A DNA stretch of 6,976 nucleotides from NCBI GenBank assembly GCA_025997935.1, contig BNVG01000105.1:1-6976 (forward strand). Direction: 5' to 3'. Shown one piece after another: positions 4,717 through 6,976 of the stretch; the first letter of the stretch is position 1; the number at the start of each line of letters is the position of its first letter. Under the pieces are notes generated by a model that did not search any database, was not told the origin of the DNA, and saw only the letters and a list, made by a program, of their open reading frames with translations. Source of the stretch: Synergistales bacterium (lineage in GTDB: Bacteria > Synergistota > Synergistia > Synergistales > Aminobacteriaceae). The position numbers and the translations under genes were made by a program.

Positions 4717-5958
4717 ATGAAAATGAAGAAATTTATGCTTGTGGCGTTGGTTTTGGTTTGCTTTACGACAGGAGCGGCGGCGGATGTTCTTTACACAACG
4801 GCGGATTTTAGCACGTCCACTGGAACTTTGGGCGCTATCGACAAAGATCTGAACGCCAAAAAAGCATTGCGTACAAGTCTGACGGGCGACACGTTGATTT
4901 TTTCGGACAACGTCAACAACCGCGTTGTCGTTGTCGATAAAACCACTTCTGGCGCAGGTGACAAAATAACGGTTTTTGACCCCAGTAATTGGTCAGTTGT
5001 GGCAAACAAGAGCTGGGGCGAAGTGACCAACACCTACGACATGACCGTGTCAAGTTTGGCCGCCCTAAACGGCAAACTCTATATTGTCGGTAACGGTACA
5101 TATATGCCGCAGGCGGCGGGCGCGGTTTTTACGGCTTCGACGTCGAGCTACGAGCTGTCAGGGAGAAAATATACCCCAAAAACCGACGGCGACTACGCCG
5201 CTCACGGAGTAAAAGTCGCCGTATTGGGGAACAATGTTTACGCGCTTTTTACTGTATCTGATTCTGTGTATCCATTTACATATAAAGAAAGCGTACTTGC
5301 CAAACTGGATTCAAATTTGACTCCCGCTCAGGAATATAAAATAGGGGGAAACGCTTCCGATATGACACCCTGGAATGATGGCTTTGCGGTGGCCTATCTT
5401 GGCGGTTATCAAGGCGTTGGCACTGTCGGTGGCATAGACTTCGTTGATCTCGCTACCGGTAAAACGGAAGCGTTAGTGAACGGCGCGGCGCTTGGCGGCG
5501 GAAGTTTGATACCGTCCGTATGCCGCGCCGACGCTGATACGCTATATTTTATAGGTCAGCAGTACGACGCAAATTATGCATCCACAATCACGCTCTATCG
5601 ATTAAGGGCCGGCGTTATTAAAGAGCTGGACAGCGTAACCACTTACGGTTACAGGTTCGGTGTGAATTATGACGCCGAGAACGACAACGTCGTCATGCTG
5701 GCGGGAGACTCTATTGTTTTATACAAAAATTCTGACGGAACAAAGATAGTTAGCTTCGACAGCGCGGCGCTCGGCGGTGACGCTTATTCCGTAGCTATTT
5801 TGGGCGGGGCGGCAAACACGGGTAATGGTGGCGGCGGTAATGACAGCGGCGGTGGTGGTGGTGGTGGCGGCGGATGCGATGTCGGCGGCGCGTCAGGGCT
5901 TTTGGCTTTGGCTATCCCGGCGTTCTTGTTTGCCGCGCGCAAAAAACCACGCGCCTAA
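4717..5958 (+). CDS. Secreted beta-propeller-like protein with Synerg-CTERM anchor; possible B12-binding accessory protein
   Basis: A 413-residue protein of no family I can name firmly. Residues 1-22 are a signal peptide (MKMKK, hydrophobic core, cut near GAAA/DVL). Residues about 24-362 are built of short beta-rich repeats resembling propeller blades, for example TLIFSDNVNNRVVVVDK at 59-75, GKLYIVGNG at 119-127, NNVYALFTV at 172-180, GIDFVDLATGKTE at 239-251, DTLYFIGQQ at 274-282 and NVVMLAGDSIVLYK at 324-337. The tail is Asn/Ser/Gly-rich (369-377), nine Gly (378-386), Cys387, a hydrophobic helix (about 393-406) and RKK (408-410). This matches the Synerg-CTERM sorting signal of Synergistota, in which Cys-containing tails are thought to be cut by an intramembrane protease and the protein anchored at the surface. 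It lies between tonB and a BtuB-like receptor under a B12 riboswitch. Bacteroides BtuG, a surface propeller that binds B12 and docks on BtuB, is the nearest functional parallel, but homology is unproven. Confidence 0.85.
   Translation: MKMKKFMLVALVLVCFTTGAAADVLYTTADFSTSTGTLGAIDKDLNAKKALRTSLTGDTLIFSDNVNNRVVVVDKTTSGAGDKITVFDPSNWSVVANKSWGEVTNTYDMTVSSLAALNGKLYIVGNGTYMPQAAGAVFTASTSSYELSGRKYTPKTDGDYAAHGVKVAVLGNNVYALFTVSDSVYPFTYKESVLAKLDSNLTPAQEYKIGGNASDMTPWNDGFAVAYLGGYQGVGTVGGIDFVDLATGKTEALVNGAALGGGSLIPSVCRADADTLYFIGQQYDANYASTITLYRLRAGVIKELDSVTTYGYRFGVNYDAENDNVVMLAGDSIVLYKNSDGTKIVSFDSAALGGDAYSVAILGGAANTGNGGGGNDSGGGGGGGGGCDVGGASGLLALAIPAFLFAARKKPRA
5848..5874 (+). repeat. GGN triplet repeat coding nine glycines
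   Basis: Nine consecutive Gly codons, mostly GGT in the centre with GGC on each side and a final GGA, immediately before the Cys387 codon (5875-5877). They form the flexible linker before the C-terminal sorting tail. Slippage here would change linker length in steps of one residue without breaking the frame. Confidence 0.9.
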
Positions 5959-5977
5959 TCGCTTCGAGTTTGAGATC

Positions 5978-6976
5978 ATGAAAAGAATTTCGCCCTTGGC
6001 CCTTTGCGTTTTTCTGTCGGTATTTCTTTTGCTTTCGTCCTCTAATGTCTTAGCCGCGCCCGTGGATTTGGAGGCCGAGGTGGTCACGGCGTCCGGCTTC
6101 GAGGAGGACAAGGACAGATCCCCGGGGAGCGTGACCGTTCTCCGCGCCGAGGAGTTCAGGGGCGAAACTCAGTCTTTGCCCGATATGCTTGAGCGCGTTC
6201 CCGGGCTTCACGTCACGCGGTCGAGGGGACGCGGCTCTTATACCGTCGCGTCAGTCCGGGGCAGCACGTCCGCGCAGGTGGCCGTGTACGTCGACGGCTC
6301 GCTTCAAAATCTCGGCAGCGAGGCGGCTGTGGACTTGTCGGCCATACCGGTCAGCGAGGTCGACAGGATAGAGGTGTATCGCGGGGTTATACCGGCTCGC
6401 TTCGCGGAGGCGGGCTTAGGCGGCGTCATAAATATCATAACCCGCGCGCCGACCACGCAGAAAACGACCGTCTCGGGCGGGATAGGCTCATTGGGCCAAA
6501 CCAAGGGCGGGTTGAGCCACTCGCAACCGCTTAAAATCGGATCTCGTGAGGGCAAATTTCTCTTGTCCGCCACTCACGAGCGTAGCGACGGAGACTTTGC
6601 GTATCGCAACGACAACGGCACGCCCTATAACAACACCGACGACTACGAGGCTTGGCGGCGCGACAACGGGCGCGATATGAGCGACGTATTGCTCAAATGG
6701 AACGACGGCCGTTTCGACGCGCGCATATCCTGGAGCCGCGACAAAAGGGGGCTTCCCGTTCCGGCCCCCGGCATGGACAGGGGCGAACGACGCCCGGGGG
6801 CTTCGCTCGATACGGAGAAATGGGATATGTCCTTAGCCGGACGATACAGCCTGAAAAATTTCGACTGGGGCTGGCGTGTCGAGGGGAGACTTCAGGACAA
6901 ACTCTACGACAACCCGGACAACGCCTTGGGCGGCATAGGTGAACGCCACAACGAGTACCGCACAAAGCGCATATCC
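5978..6976 (+). CDS. btuB: BtuB-like TonB-dependent cobalamin receptor, 3' end cut by window
   Basis: The frame is open for 333 codons from the ATG to the window edge, so only about the first half of a receptor (usually 600-700 residues) is seen. Residues 1-26 or 1-27 are a signal peptide (MKR, long hydrophobic core, NVLAA/PVD). A TonB box follows at about 32-41 (EAEVVTASGF), close to the BtuB-type VVTA pattern. The plug domain spans about 50-157: SLPDMLERVPGLHV at 67-79, VRGSTSAQVAVYVDGSLQN at 93-111, VDRIEVYRGVIPARF at 128-142, and GLGGVINIITR at 146-156, the usual plug end. Barrel strands start near 165. An acidic loop at about 203-232 (SDGDFAYRNDNG...NNTDDYE) is notable. It begins 19 nt after the preceding stop with only a weak purine-rich site, so translation may be coupled. 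Cobalamin as substrate is inferred from the riboswitch, the TonB box and the neighbours; another corrinoid or cobinamide is possible. Confidence 0.9.
   Translation, partial: MKRISPLALCVFLSVFLLLSSSNVLAAPVDLEAEVVTASGFEEDKDRSPGSVTVLRAEEFRGETQSLPDMLERVPGLHVTRSRGRGSYTVASVRGSTSAQVAVYVDGSLQNLGSEAAVDLSAIPVSEVDRIEVYRGVIPARFAEAGLGGVINIITRAPTTQKTTVSGGIGSLGQTKGGLSHSQPLKIGSREGKFLLSATHERSDGDFAYRNDNGTPYNNTDDYEAWRRDNGRDMSDVLLKWNDGRFDARISWSRDKRGLPVPAPGMDRGERRPGASLDTEKWDMSLAGRYSLKNFDWGWRVEGRLQDKLYDNPDNALGGIGERHNEYRTKRIS

Noticed and set aside
5848..5874. Phase-variable on/off switch by repeat slippage
   Set aside because: The unit is three bases long, so length changes keep the reading frame and cannot switch the gene off.
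6189..6965. Open frames on both strands overlapping the receptor gene
   Set aside because: They are out-of-frame or antisense readings with Arg-rich low-sense proteins inside a clear TonB-dependent receptor; GC-rich codon use explains them.
1..6976. Mobile elements, CRISPR arrays, tRNA or rRNA genes
   Set aside because: No transposase or integrase motifs, no regularly spaced repeats, and no tRNA or rRNA signatures were seen on either strand.

Overview
The window reads as a diderm anaerobe of the phylum Synergistota. Three things point there. The first is a C-terminal sorting tail (glycine run, one Cys, hydrophobic helix, RKK) of the Synerg-CTERM type at the end of the 4717-5958 gene. The second is an outer-membrane porin with an N-terminal SLH domain (2162-3712), an envelope design of diderms that tether the outer membrane without relying on Braun-type lipoprotein. 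The third is a TonB plus TonB-dependent receptor. Species cannot be told from the sequence. Coding DNA is moderately GC-rich and the gene-free stretches are strongly AT-rich.

Left part, minus strand (32-1911): a two-gene unit that reads leftward. A stand-alone V4R-domain protein comes first, then 47 to 48 nt later a soluble HAMP-like/PAS-like/GGDEF diguanylate cyclase. This looks like a small-molecule sensor paired with a c-di-GMP output enzyme. A good candidate promoter for it (2015-2043, minus) lies in the AT-rich divergent spacer 1912-2161, which also holds two inverted repeats.

Middle, plus strand (2113-3766): a monocistronic SLH-porin gene with its own promoter (2091-2118) and a strong intrinsic terminator (3729-3766).

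Right part, plus strand (3792-6976, running off the end): a cobalamin-riboswitch operon. Order: promoter, AdoCbl/cobalamin riboswitch (3819-3967), tonB, a secreted beta-propeller-like protein with the Synerg-CTERM tail, and a BtuB-like TonB-dependent receptor cut by the window edge. Together these look like an outer-membrane vitamin B12 acquisition module: receptor, its dedicated energy transducer, and a probable surface-anchored accessory protein. The middle protein is the most interesting item. By position, predicted fold and regulation it could be a Synergistota counterpart of the Bacteroides BtuG beta-propeller that captures B12 and docks on BtuB, but with a different anchor. That is inference; no homology could be computed here.
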